64,000 nt of DNA from Anaerotignum sp. MB30-C6 (GTDB lineage Bacteria; Bacillota; Clostridia; Lachnospirales; Anaerotignaceae). Positions within the stretch are counted from its first letter, which is position 1. Each line of letters opens with the position of its first letter. The notes below the pieces were generated by a model that saw only the letters and a program-made list of their open reading frames with translations, searched no databases and was not told where the DNA came from. The stretch spans positions 1 to 64,000 of the forward strand of contig NZ_CP133078.1 of the NCBI RefSeq assembly GCF_030908465.1, in the 5' to 3' direction. Position numbers and translations under genes: made by a program. Shown piece by piece: positions 18,323 through 26,096 of this stretch.

Positions 18323-18433
18323 TGTGGATATGTGTATAAATAATGTGGAAATTGTGGATAACAACTGGTTCTGGAGAAAAGTTAGCTGGGGATTTGCTAG
18401 TAAAAAAAGAAGTTATCCACAATGTGTTGATAA
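18323..18433. promoter_or_regulatory. DnaA-box cluster downstream of parAB
   Basis: Within 111 bases: TGTGGATAT (18323-18331), TGTGGAAA (18344-18351), perfect inverse box TGTGGATAA (18353-18361), perfect box TTATCCACA (18413-18421) and TGTTGATAA (18425-18433). The two perfect boxes are the cores of a 12-base inverted repeat, ATTGTGGATAAC (18351-18362) and GTTATCCACAAT (18412-18423). The cluster lies between the parAB terminator and the HAD gene, about 17 kb from oriC, and also covers the only space for that gene's promoter. Confidence 0.7.
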
Positions 18434-18455
18434 TTAAGTGTAAAAGGAGAAGTTT

Positions 18456-19259
18456 ATGAATTATAAGATGATATTTTCTGATATGGATGGAACATTATTA
18501 AAAAATGATACAGAAGTATCAGAAAAAAATAGACTGGCCATTGAAAAGGCTGTGAAAAAAGGCGTTCAGTTTGTAATCTGTACTGGCCGAGGTGTATTTG
18601 GTGTTGAACGATATCTGGAGCAGTTGAATTTAATCGGGCAAGAGGGATATGTAATTTGTCAGAATGGTGGGGCGGTTTATGACTTAAAGGATATGTCACT
18701 GGCCATTCGGGAAAGCTTTTCTCCTAAAACGTTTGCACCCATTGTTCAATATGCCCGAGAACTAGACCTGGAATTATATTACTACGACGATAGAACATTT
18801 ATAGCAGAAACTGAGTCGGATAGGGTAAAAAGGTATTGTGAGGTAATGGGAAGTGGTGTCAAAATTATGGAAGAACCCCTTGATCATAACGGGGAATTTA
18901 CAAAATGTTTGATTACTGGTGAGAAGGAGAAATTACTATCTGTGCAAAGAATGGTAAAAGAGACTGCAGGAGATGAACTGGATTGCTTTTTCTCCAGTAA
19001 AATTTTTATGGAAGTAGTAAAAAAAGGTGTAAGCAAAGGGAATATAATGGAAGAGACGGCACAAAAAGCAGGCATTCCCCTTGATCAAGTCATTGCAGTT
19101 GGCGATAGCGATAATGATATCTCTATGATTACAAAAGCAGGGTTGGGCATTGCCGTTGCAAACGCAGAGCCAGAAGTAAAAGAAATAGCGGATTTTATTA
19201 CGGAAAATAGATGTGAACATGATGCAATTGCAGAAATAATAGAAAAATTCATACTTTAA
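18456..19259 (+). CDS. Cof-type HAD-IIB family hydrolase
   Basis: A 267-residue phosphatase of the HAD superfamily, likely acting on small sugar phosphates or cofactors. Motif I is FSDMDGTLL (nucleophile Asp near residue 9), motif II is VICTGRG, motif III lies around SKGN (residues 191-194), and motif IV is AVGDSDNDISMI. The IIB cap occupies about residues 80-185. Substrate cannot be predicted. AAAGGAG precedes the ATG. The promoter region overlaps a DnaA-box cluster, so DnaA could influence its expression. Confidence 0.9.
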   Translation: MNYKMIFSDMDGTLLKNDTEVSEKNRLAIEKAVKKGVQFVICTGRGVFGVERYLEQLNLIGQEGYVICQNGGAVYDLKDMSLAIRESFSPKTFAPIVQYARELDLELYYYDDRTFIAETESDRVKRYCEVMGSGVKIMEEPLDHNGEFTKCLITGEKEKLLSVQRMVKETAGDELDCFFSSKIFMEVVKKGVSKGNIMEETAQKAGIPLDQVIAVGDSDNDISMITKAGLGIAVANAEPEVKEIADFITENRCEHDAIAEIIEKFIL

Positions 19260-19321
19260 GTTAACATAACACTAGGTTATTTGGGATTAATTGGTGAAAA
19301 AGAAAAGGTAAGAAAAAAGTA

Positions 19322-19350
19322 TTGAGTTTATTGGCATAATGGTATATAAT
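19322..19350 (+). promoter_or_regulatory. Promoter of the serS T-box transcript
   Basis: TTGAGT (19322-19327), 17-base spacer, TATAAT (19345-19350). It places the RNA start near 19357, just before the T-box stem I. Confidence 0.8.
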
Positions 19351-19356
19351 AGTGGG

Positions 19357-19605
19357 GCAAATAGCGTGGATGATTATTCGTCCGTAGGAAAGCTAAGTTT
19401 TCTGTATTTCTTCAGAGAGTCGGCATTTGGTGTGAGCCGATGAAAGAAAGAAAATGCTCCACTTTCCCAGCTGCCGATGAAAGTCGGAAGGGTAAGCCCT
19501 TTATCGCTGTTTAAAGAGGTTCGAAATAAATTTCGGGCAATCTGGGTGGCAACGCGGGAAATACTCTCGTCCCTGTTTTTTATGGGATCGGGGGTTTTTT
19601 TATTG
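19357..19605 (+). ncRNA. T-box riboswitch controlling serS
   Basis: The leader contains the T-box sequence TGGGTGGCAACGCGGG (19543-19558), an AGAGAG element near 19418, the GGTG apical element, and a terminator (about 19567-19605) whose stem ends in TTTTTTT. Stem I can be drawn with GGAAAG pairing to CTTTCC and TTTTCT to AGAAAA, leaving TGCTCCA in the specifier loop. The codon there is TCC (19458-19460) followed by A, a serine codon, which fits the downstream serS gene. The UGGC in the antiterminator bulge would pair with a tRNA ending GCCA, as tRNA-Ser does. Confidence 0.93.
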
Positions 19606-19655
19606 CTCCCATTTCCCAAATTCCGTATATATAAAGAATGAAGGAGGAAATAAAG

Positions 19656-20945
19656 ATGTTAGACATTAAATTTGTTAGAGAAAATCCCGATGTAGTAAAA
19701 GAAAATATGAGGAAAAAATTCCAGGATGGAAAACTACCTTTGGTAGATGAAGTAATTGCTTTAGACCTGGAAAATAGAGCAATTAAACAAGAGGTAGAGG
19801 TACTTCGTGCCGAAAGAAACAAACTTTCCAAAGAAATTGGTGGTTTGATGGCAAAAGGTTTGAAGGATGAGGCAGAGCAAGTTAAAGCAAAAATTGCGGC
19901 AGAAGCAAGAAGAGTTGATGAATTAACTGTGAAAGAAAAGGATGTAGAAGAGCAGATCAAGAAAATTATGATGACAATTCCCAATATTATTGATCCTTCT
20001 GTTCCCATTGGTAAAGATGATAGCGAAAACGTAGAAGTGCAGAGATACGGCGATCCAGTTGTACCTGAATTTGAAATTCCTTACCATACAGATATTATGG
20101 AAAGCTTCAATGGTATTGATTTAGAAGGAGCAAGACGTGTTGCTGGCAATGGATTCTATTATTTAATGGGTGATGTAGCTCGTCTGCATTCTGCTGTTTT
20201 GGCATATGCAAGAGACTTCATGATTGACCGTGGCTTCACATACTGCATCCCTCCCTTTATGATTCGTAGCAACGTAGTAACAGGGGTTATGAGCTTTGCA
20301 GAAATGGATGCGATGATGTATAAAATTGAAGGAGAAGATTTATACCTCATTGGTACCAGCGAGCACTCCATGATCGGTAAATTTATCGATACTATGAATA
20401 AAGAAGAAGAGTTGCCTCAAACTTTGACAAGCTATTCTCCTTGTTTCCGTAAAGAAAAAGGTGCCCATGGTATTGAAGAACGTGGTGTATACCGTATTCA
20501 TCAATTTGAAAAACAAGAAATGATTGTTGTTTGTAAACCTGAAGAAAGCCCTATGTGGTATGATAAACTTTGGGAAAATACAGTAGACTTGTTCCGTTCC
20601 ATGGATATTCCAGTACGAACTTTGGAATGCTGCTCCGGTGACTTGGCTGATTTGAAAGTAAAATCCGTAGACGTAGAGGCATGGTCCCCCAGACAGAAAA
20701 AATATTTTGAAATTGGTAGCTGCTCGAACTTGGGTGATGCACAGGCAAGAAGACTGGGCATCCGTGTTGCTGGGGCTGATGGTAAGAAATACTTTGCCCA
20801 TACATTAAACAACACGGTTGCTGCACCTCCTAGAATGTTGATTGCATTCTTGGAAAATAACTTGCAGGCAGATGGTACAGTTCGTATTCCTGAGGTATTG
20901 CGTCCTTATATGGGTGGCATTGAAAAAATGGTACCAAAGAAATAA
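19656..20945 (+). CDS. serS: Seryl-tRNA synthetase
   Basis: SerRS charges tRNA-Ser. The 429-residue class II enzyme begins MLDIKFVRENPDVVKENM, continues with the long N-terminal coiled-coil arm (about residues 30-105) that grips the tRNA-Ser variable arm, and has the catalytic motif 2 region FRKEKGAHGIEERGVYRIHQFEKQE plus motif 3 near AAPPRMLIAFLEN. An in-frame ATG at 19638 encodes the ribosome site AAGGAGG (19641-19647) in its first codons, so the ATG at 19656 is the start. It is governed by the T-box leader immediately upstream; tRNA-Ser(GCT) lies about 290 bases downstream. Confidence 0.97.
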   Translation: MLDIKFVRENPDVVKENMRKKFQDGKLPLVDEVIALDLENRAIKQEVEVLRAERNKLSKEIGGLMAKGLKDEAEQVKAKIAAEARRVDELTVKEKDVEEQIKKIMMTIPNIIDPSVPIGKDDSENVEVQRYGDPVVPEFEIPYHTDIMESFNGIDLEGARRVAGNGFYYLMGDVARLHSAVLAYARDFMIDRGFTYCIPPFMIRSNVVTGVMSFAEMDAMMYKIEGEDLYLIGTSEHSMIGKFIDTMNKEEELPQTLTSYSPCFRKEKGAHGIEERGVYRIHQFEKQEMIVVCKPEESPMWYDKLWENTVDLFRSMDIPVRTLECCSGDLADLKVKSVDVEAWSPRQKKYFEIGSCSNLGDAQARRLGIRVAGADGKKYFAHTLNNTVAAPPRMLIAFLENNLQADGTVRIPEVLRPYMGGIEKMVPKK

Positions 20946-21001
20946 TTTAACGGACAAAGGCGTTGTAAACGCCGTGCGTTATAAGTATTTGATTCAATTT
21001 A

Positions 21002-21043
21002 GGAAGTCCCCCACCTAATGGGTGGGGAGAAACTTCCCATTTT
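21002..21043 (+). terminator. Two-tier hairpin after serS
   Basis: Outer stem GGAAGT/ACTTCC (21002-21007, 21032-21037) encloses inner stem CCCCACC/GGTGGGG (21009-21015, 21021-21027); the sequence then reads CATTTTTCC. It probably ends the serS transcript. A smaller GGCGTT/AACGCC hairpin lies just upstream (about 20959-20972). Nothing else is seen before the tRNA promoter. Confidence 0.55.
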
Positions 21044-21190
21044 TCCATTAAAGAAATGTTTTTAAGATATTTTTTACAGAAAAATAGGTATAGTTTTTAT
21101 CTAATTATAAATGATAAAGTAGAAAAAGTTTTATAAAAGGTTGGGGTAATTAAATTTTTATGGAAACTTGGGTAAAATATAAGAATTTAA

Positions 21191-21219
21191 TTGACAAAGC
21201 CTAGGAAAAATGGTATGAT
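21191..21219 (+). promoter_or_regulatory. Promoter of tRNA-Ser
   Basis: TTGACA (21191-21196), 17-base spacer, TATGAT (21214-21219) preceded by TGG (extended -10). Confidence 0.88.
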
Positions 21220-21238
21220 GTTTTGGCAGTAAGCGTTT

Positions 21239-21326
21239 GGAGAAGTACTCAAGAGGCTGAAGAGGTGCCCCTGCTAAGGGTATAGGTCGTTAACGCGGCG
21301 CGAGGGTTCAAATCCCTCCTTCTCCG
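21239..21326 (+). tRNA. tRNA-Ser(GCT)
   Basis: The 88-base class II tRNA has acceptor arms GGAGAAG (21239-21245) and CTTCTCC (21319-21325), discriminator G21326, anticodon loop CTGCTAA with anticodon GCT (serine codons AGC/AGT), a long variable arm, and T-arm GGGTTCAAATCCC. CCA is not encoded. It has its own promoter and terminator. Confidence 0.96.
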
Positions 21327-21330
21327 TCAT

Positions 21331-21380
21331 AAAAAAAGCCATGTATAAGAATTTAAATTCTCATATATGGCTTTTTTTGT
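21331..21380 (+). terminator. Terminator of tRNA-Ser
   Basis: AAAAAAAGCCAT and the following bases pair with ATGGCTTTTTTT in a long hairpin starting five bases after the tRNA. Confidence 0.9.
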
Positions 21381-21483
21381 TCTTTTATGATAGACTAGGA
21401 TAAGGAGTGTTTATGTTCAGCACAGTACATAGGCAGAAAAAATAGAGTTTAGAAAATTAAAATTAGCAGAGGAATTTTAAGAG

Positions 21484-22047
21484 ATGAAGAGTCACAAACC
21501 AATTCATGCAATTATACCAGGCCTCGGGCAAAGAAGTTTAAAAACGGCTTTTGCGGCGGCAATACTTGCTCTTATTTACCATCCATTTGGAGGAGATCCC
21601 ACTTTTGCCTGTATTGGCGTTATATTTGGAATGGGCAACGGCATGGAGGATTCAAAAATTAGCGGCGGCAACAGACTTATCGGAACAATTATCGGCGGTC
21701 TTTTGGGTTTGGGCATATATTGGGTAGAGCACTGGGTTTTTCCGAGTGGGAATTATTATTTAAAAGTTGCCTTGATCTTTTTCGGGCTTATTCTTTTGGT
21801 TTGCTCGTCAGTTACGTTTAAGTGGCCGGGTGCCGTCCAGCCTGGCGGGGTGGTGCTTTGCATCATCTTGTTTAATACCCCTACAAACTATACTGCATAT
21901 GCTTTCGGCAGAATGTTTGACACAGCTATCGGTGTTATTTTTGCTATAGCAGTAAATGAACTTTTGAAAAGAAATAGGATTGATAGGTGGCTTAAAAGAG
22001 AAGTCAGGGAGGAAATGAGAGAGGAAACCAGAGAATTAGACGTTTAA
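21484..22047 (+). CDS. FUSC/aromatic acid exporter-like membrane protein
   Basis: A 187-residue integral membrane protein with about four hydrophobic segments (residues about 17-37, 60-80, 92-110 and 118-160) and a highly charged C-terminal tail (EVREEMREETRELDV). The N-terminal pattern GQRSLKTAFAAAILALI with GGNRLIGTIIGGLLGLG resembles the half-module of FUSC/ArAE_1 exporters, here without the long cytoplasmic domain, so it may be a short relative. Substrate unknown. The gene stands alone; a weak GGAA site precedes the ATG. Confidence 0.7.
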   Translation: MKSHKPIHAIIPGLGQRSLKTAFAAAILALIYHPFGGDPTFACIGVIFGMGNGMEDSKISGGNRLIGTIIGGLLGLGIYWVEHWVFPSGNYYLKVALIFFGLILLVCSSVTFKWPGAVQPGGVVLCIILFNTPTNYTAYAFGRMFDTAIGVIFAIAVNELLKRNRIDRWLKREVREEMREETRELDV

Positions 22048-22402
22048 AGATCAGGTGGATTGGCTTGGACTATGGATAAATGTGTCTGCCCAATTTTTGA
22101 TATTAAAAAATTGTTCAAGGGGTGCATGGTGGTAAGAGTATAAATGAAATTTATGCTCAAACAAGATTATGAGCACAAATAAAGACGTGTTAGTTCGAAT
22201 CCTATCTGAAATAGCATGATAATTAGAATTGATAGTATTCTCAATTAATAAAGTTATGTACGGGGAACTCATACATGGCTTTTTGTAATATTATCTTATA
22301 AAGATTATTTATATAATCCAAATAACAGAAAATAGGAATTTGGCAGAATGAATTGCTGCTTTTCTATCGTTTCTGTTCAATACATAATAATAAAAAATAA
22401 AA
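22048..22402. other. Gene-free AT-rich stretch before pnuC
   Basis: No coding frame with a ribosome site is seen. The segment around 22190-22206 (GTTAGTTCGAATCCTAT) resembles a tRNA T-arm, but no partner acceptor or anticodon arm can be folded, so it may be a decayed tRNA or coincidence. The end of the stretch is very A-rich and leads into the pnuC promoter. Confidence 0.4.
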
Positions 22403-22492
22403 TATAATCTGCCACCGGGTAGAGATGCAGAAAGCATTTGTTTGCACATCGTTAGGTCTATGAAGATGTGTCTGCAAATGCTTATTTTTTTT
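22403..22492 (+). promoter_or_regulatory. pnuC leader with -10 box and attenuator hairpin
   Basis: A TATAAT (22403-22408) is followed by an 85-base leader. AAGCATTTG (22432-22440) pairs with CAAATGCTT (22475-22483) and, further in, CACATC pairs with GATGTG; eight T residues follow immediately, overlapping the approach to the ribosome site GGAGG. Upstream, ATGC-AGAAA-GCAT (22425-22437) could form a competing hairpin. This is the architecture of a transcription attenuator or riboswitch, but it does not match a ligand class I can name; an NAD-precursor sensor is an inference from the gene. Confidence 0.55.
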
Positions 22493-22501
22493 GGAGGAAG
22501 T

Positions 22502-23197
22502 ATGAAAAAAATTAAAGTTCTATTTCACTATTTTTCTAAAGGAGAACTTATGCTTTGGTTTGGTTCTGTTTTTGCCATTGTTATCTCCTTTTGTATATTT
22601 GACCGAAATAACTACTTAACACTGTTGGCTTCGCTGATTGGCGTGACTTCGCTGATTTTTAATGCCAAGGGTAACCCACTTGGTCAGTTTCTTATGATTA
22701 TTTTCAGTTTGCTTTATGGCATCATATCCTTCACTTATTCCTATTACGGAGAAATGATTACTTACCTTGGGATGACCATGCCCATGGCAGTATTTGCCTT
22801 GATTTCTTGGATGAAAAATCCCTATAAAGGAAATAAGGCGGAGGTAAAAGTAAATCATCTATCTCCAAAAGAATGGTGGATTATGTGGATTTTAGCAACA
22901 CTGATTACCATTGGATTCTATTTTATTTTGGAGTATTTTCATACAGCAAACATTATTCCAAGCACCTTTTCTGTAATAACAAGTTTTGTTGCGGTGTATC
23001 TTACGTTCAGAAGAAGCCCCTATTACGCCATTGGATATGCCGCTAATGATATTGTATTGATTGTTTTGTGGCTTCTGGCCACCATTGAAGATGTTTCATA
23101 TATGTCCGTTGTGGTTTGCTTTATAGCATTCCTTGTCAATGATGTTTATGGATTTATCAATTGGAACAGGATGGCAAAAAGGCAAGCAGAAGATTGA
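22502..23197 (+). CDS. pnuC: PnuC-type nicotinamide riboside transporter
   Basis: The 231-residue protein has about seven membrane helices and the Pnu signature in its second half: SPYYAIGYAANDIVLIVLWLLA and CFIAFLVNDVYGFINW, with the conserved Trp and Asn-Asp positions of the pocket. PnuC proteins carry nicotinamide riboside by facilitated diffusion; close relatives carry riboflavin or thiamine, so the vitamin is likely but not certain. The ATG at 22502 follows GGAGG; an ATG at 22442 lies within the leader hairpin and is rejected. No NAD salvage gene is adjacent. Confidence 0.85.
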   Translation: MKKIKVLFHYFSKGELMLWFGSVFAIVISFCIFDRNNYLTLLASLIGVTSLIFNAKGNPLGQFLMIIFSLLYGIISFTYSYYGEMITYLGMTMPMAVFALISWMKNPYKGNKAEVKVNHLSPKEWWIMWILATLITIGFYFILEYFHTANIIPSTFSVITSFVAVYLTFRRSPYYAIGYAANDIVLIVLWLLATIEDVSYMSVVVCFIAFLVNDVYGFINWNRMAKRQAED

Positions 23198-23323
23198 TAA
23201 ACCAATATATATCAGATTATGAACATATCCTACAGTCATCAGGGTTTAAGCCAAACTAGGATGAAATTTCTATCTTACATAGATAATAAATTGGGGTTTA
23301 TGATTTCAAGAACTACAAGCATA

Positions 23324-23365
23324 AAAAAGGTTGACAAATTACTAATGTGGTTTGTCAACCTTTTT
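23324..23365 (+). terminator. Terminator of pnuC
   Basis: AAAAAGGTTGACAAA (23324-23338) pairs perfectly with TTTGTCAACCTTTTT (23351-23365) over a 12-base loop. Confidence 0.9.
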
Positions 23366-23378
23366 CTATTTATATACA

Positions 23379-23407
23379 TTGACAGGTGAGGTATAGTTAA
23401 TTATAAT
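23379..23407 (+). promoter_or_regulatory. Consensus promoter of the PadR-DUF4097 operon
   Basis: TTGACA (23379-23384), 17-base spacer, TATAAT (23402-23407): a full consensus. The start near 23414 is at the ribosome site AAGGAGGTGAG, so the mRNA has an extremely short leader. A strong promoter with a PadR gene first suggests tight repression. Confidence 0.9.
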
Positions 23408-23428
23408 ATATTTCAAGGAGGTGAGGGT

Positions 23429-23764
23429 ATGTTAGTAATTTCTGATGTAATTCGAGGATTTACAGACTCTATTATACTTGCTCAATTGAGTAAAGGCGAT
23501 AGTTATGGATATGAGATTAATAAAACAATACAAGCCATTACAGATGGTGAATTTGAGCTAAAAGAAGCCACATTATACACAGCATTTAGACGTTTAGAAG
23601 CAGATGGTTGCATCATTTCATATTGGGGAAATGAAAATACTGGTGCAAGGCGACGTTACTACACCATTACCGAAGAAGGAAGGGCAGTATTTAAAGAAAA
23701 TTTAACGGATTGGAACAGAGCAAAGGAAATGATAAATGATTTATTAAATAAGGAGGGATTATGA
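23429..23764 (+). CDS. PadR-family transcriptional regulator 1
   Basis: A 111-residue repressor-type protein with the PadR winged helix: ILAQLSKGDSYGYEINKTI, then ELKEATLYTAFRRLEADGCI and ARRRYYTITEEGRAVF, followed by a short dimerisation helix. Such short PadR proteins sit at the head of operons with HAAS/permease-prefix and DUF4097 genes and control them, often in response to envelope stress. Here its stop overlaps the next gene by 4 bases (ATGA), showing translational coupling. The start follows a near-perfect ribosome site. Confidence 0.92.
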   Translation: MLVISDVIRGFTDSIILAQLSKGDSYGYEINKTIQAITDGEFELKEATLYTAFRRLEADGCIISYWGNENTGARRRYYTITEEGRAVFKENLTDWNRAKEMINDLLNKEGL

Positions 23765-24435
23765 TGAATAGTAAGATTAAAAATTATGTTGATGTTTTAT
23801 TTTCTGATATTCCAAAGGGGAAAAAGGCAAATGAATTAAAAGAAGAGCTTTTATCGAATATGTCTGAGCGTTATAACGATTATATTGATGAAGGTAAGAC
23901 TGAAAATCAGGCCTATAGTCTTGTCATCAGTAATTTGGGGAATGTGGATGAATTGCTTGCAGACGTAATACCCGATGCCGAATTTAAGCAGGAAGCTCGG
24001 TTTTATAGGGTGAGAAATGCAAGAAATACAGCAATTAGTGTTGCCATGTACATTATAGGAACGGTTTTTGTAATTGGCCTTGGCGGGCTCAGTGAATCCT
24101 TTGGCGGTAGGGACTATAGTGTTTTGGGTGTGATTATTTTGCTTATATTCGTTGCAATTGCAACGGGCCTTTTGATATATACAAATCTGTCAACGCCTCC
24201 TGAATATAAAGACTATGACGAAAAAAAGGAAAGAGAATGCAGATTATATACAGGTAAGCAAGGCAGAGTTTTAAAAAGCTTATTATCTGTGTATTGGACT
24301 TTTATTACACTTGTATACCTTGCTGTAAGTTTCTTTACAATGCAGTGGCACGTCACATGGATGATTTGGTTGTTGGCTGTTGTATTTCAGGGTATCATAA
24401 AAACGATTTATGAAATGAGGCATGATGATGAATAG
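23761..24435 (+). CDS. HAAS/permease-prefix domain membrane protein
   Basis: The 224-residue protein starts with a helical domain (residues about 5-75: YVDVLFSDIPKGKKANELKEELLSNMSERYNDYI, then ENQAYSLVISNLGNVDELL), typical of the HAAS/DUF1700 and permease prefix domain family that works as a partner of PadR regulators. Four membrane segments follow (about residues 93-113, 121-141, 172-192 and 196-214). It is coupled by overlap to padR upstream and to the DUF4097 gene downstream. The likely role is signalling between membrane and regulator, inferred from family context. Confidence 0.85.
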   Translation: MMNSKIKNYVDVLFSDIPKGKKANELKEELLSNMSERYNDYIDEGKTENQAYSLVISNLGNVDELLADVIPDAEFKQEARFYRVRNARNTAISVAMYIIGTVFVIGLGGLSESFGGRDYSVLGVIILLIFVAIATGLLIYTNLSTPPEYKDYDEKKERECRLYTGKQGRVLKSLLSVYWTFITLVYLAVSFFTMQWHVTWMIWLLAVVFQGIIKTIYEMRHDDE

Positions 24436-25264
24436 AAAGTCCTGGTTATTCATAAAGCTTATGCTACTTATATGTATATTTTTCATTTTAATGTTTGCTT
24501 CAATGTTTTTTTTGAAAGATGGTATATCGAGGAGGTATCAAATCATGAGTTTTACATCGTCTGGCGAAGGGAAAACCGAGTCATTTTCTAATGTGGAAAA
24601 AATACAGGTGAGTTCAGTGTCCTTACCTGTTCATATTTATGAAAGTGATGTAGAACAGGTGACGGTTACGGACAATTCAAAACAGTATGGAATTGGAATT
24701 TCCAAAGACAATGAATTAAAACAGGAAGAGGGTACCCTTACGTTTAACGAGGGAAAAGGGTTTCATATTTTTAATTTTTCAAGGGGCGAAATTATCATTG
24801 AAGTGCCAAAAGGTCTTGTTTTAGAGTATGACATTGCTAATGTGAGCGGGTCTATCAAACATGATGCCCCTACCAAAAACCAGTTTAGATGCCAAAGTAT
24901 TAGTGGCTCTATTAGAGTTTATCAAGGAGGCGACAGCGGTTTTGTAGAATCGGTGAGTGGTTCCATACGTATCTATGCCTCCTTTGACGAACTTACGGCA
25001 AAATCAATCAGTGGTTCAGTTCGCACCGTAGCCAATGAGAATTCAAAACAACTACAATGTTCGAATATTAGTGGATCCATAAAGATTCAGCTTAAAAATG
25101 TGACAGGGTATGATATGGATTATTCTGTGATTTCAAGCCAGGTAAAGGATTTATATACAGACACGGAATATGAAAAATCCGGCAATGCTTCTTATGGGGA
25201 TAAGTCCCTCAAAATAGATGTTACGAATAACAGCGGCTCGATAAAACTTACGGACTGGGATTGA
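24422..25264 (+). CDS. DUF4097-family beta-repeat protein, membrane anchored
   Basis: A 280-residue protein with one N-terminal membrane helix (about residues 9-31), then a region of regular beta-strand repeats. Six copies of an (I/V/N)SGS(I/V)(K/R) motif occur, spaced 18-30 residues apart, the hallmark of DUF4097 adhesin-like beta-helices. The body is probably outside the membrane. It overlaps the end of the upstream gene by 14 bases; three consecutive ATGs at 24422, 24425 and 24428 make the exact start uncertain. It completes a PadR-HAAS-DUF4097 operon. Confidence 0.87.
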   Translation: MMMNRKSWLFIKLMLLICIFFILMFASMFFLKDGISRRYQIMSFTSSGEGKTESFSNVEKIQVSSVSLPVHIYESDVEQVTVTDNSKQYGIGISKDNELKQEEGTLTFNEGKGFHIFNFSRGEIIIEVPKGLVLEYDIANVSGSIKHDAPTKNQFRCQSISGSIRVYQGGDSGFVESVSGSIRIYASFDELTAKSISGSVRTVANENSKQLQCSNISGSIKIQLKNVTGYDMDYSVISSQVKDLYTDTEYEKSGNASYGDKSLKIDVTNNSGSIKLTDWD

Positions 25265-25391
25265 TAATTTTTTCATGGATATTTCATAGACATGTTTTAA
25301 ATTAACGAAACCATGATTCAGTAGAGAGGAATTTCCTTTTCTACTGAATTTTTATATTAGAACGAACATTAAAGATGTATTATTTTAATGA

Positions 25392-25421
25392 TTGACATAT
25401 ATCCAACATTAGATATATAAT
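25392..25421 (+). promoter_or_regulatory. PadR 2 promoter with operator in the spacer
   Basis: TTGACA (25392-25397) and TATAAT (25416-25421), spacer 18. The spacer is filled by TATCCAACATTAGATA (25400-25415), nearly identical to the palindrome in front of the next gene. An operator between -35 and -10 should block RNA polymerase when bound. Confidence 0.75.
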
Positions 25422-25457
25422 TTGATTAATTTTATTAGGATTCTAAAGGAGCAAATT

Positions 25458-26048
25458 ATGGTTCAACTACTCATTTTATATTTTTTTAATATAAAATCAA
25501 CCCACGGTTATGAAATACAAAAATTTATTCAACTGAACCAGATGGATCAGTGGAACAACATACAATCAGGCTCTATTTATTATGCCATTAGAAAGTTGGA
25601 ACGGGACGGTTTTATTTGTATGGTAGAAAAAGTAGGACAGGGTGAGAAGAAAAAACAAATTTATGAAATTACAGAAAAAGGTCGTGAAAAGCTACGGATG
25701 CTTGCCCTTGAGGAAGCACAAAAACCTTTACAAAATATTTCATGTGAAAAATTTTTATTTTATCCCATAGCAGCAAGCTTACCAAAAGAAGACTTGGTGG
25801 ATTGTATCAAACAACAGCAAAACAAACTAAATCAAAAGAGAGAGCAAATTCGTGAATGGTATCAGGGAAAAGAGAAAAGCAATTGTGCTGTTGAATTAGT
25901 AACACTAGAATATATGAAGACTGCCGTAGAAAATCAATTTTCTTGGCACCAAGCCTTGCTGGAGCATATAGATGAGACCATTGCTTCCGCTCAAAAGATA
26001 TCAGAAATGATTCTAAAAATTGATTATACGGAATATAAACCAGAATAA
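25458..26048 (+). CDS. PadR-family transcriptional regulator 2
   Basis: A 196-residue regulator with an N-terminal PadR winged helix (ILYFFNIKSTHGYEIQKFI, GSIYYAIRKLERDGFI, KKQIYEITEKGREKLRML) and a longer C-terminal helical domain of the Vir/AphA type (from about residue 95) for dimerisation and effector sensing. The ATG at 25458 follows AAAGGAG (25445-25451); an upstream in-frame start at 25422 overlaps the -10 box and is rejected. The same 16-base palindrome occurs in its own promoter and in front of the flavodoxin-fold gene downstream, which points to autoregulation and control of that gene. Confidence 0.87.
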   Translation: MVQLLILYFFNIKSTHGYEIQKFIQLNQMDQWNNIQSGSIYYAIRKLERDGFICMVEKVGQGEKKKQIYEITEKGREKLRMLALEEAQKPLQNISCEKFLFYPIAASLPKEDLVDCIKQQQNKLNQKREQIREWYQGKEKSNCAVELVTLEYMKTAVENQFSWHQALLEHIDETIASAQKISEMILKIDYTEYKPE

Positions 26049-26096
26049 TAAAAATATGTTCCCCATCGTGAAAGGTGGGGAATAAATATATTAAAC

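Noticed and set aside
21002-21043. Two-tier GC-rich hairpin as the end of a transposon of the IS200/IS605 type
   Set aside because: No transposase or TnpB gene and no second copy of the end nearby; position after serS fits a terminator.
22190-22206. T-arm-like sequence GTTAGTTCGAATCCTAT suggesting a tRNA
   Set aside because: No acceptor stem, anticodon arm or D-arm can be folded around it and the T-stem itself pairs poorly; at best a decayed tRNA.
22130-22290. TPP riboswitch before pnuC
   Set aside because: A GGGGTGC-like segment is present but the conserved CTGAGA and the second-arm thiamine motifs are missing.
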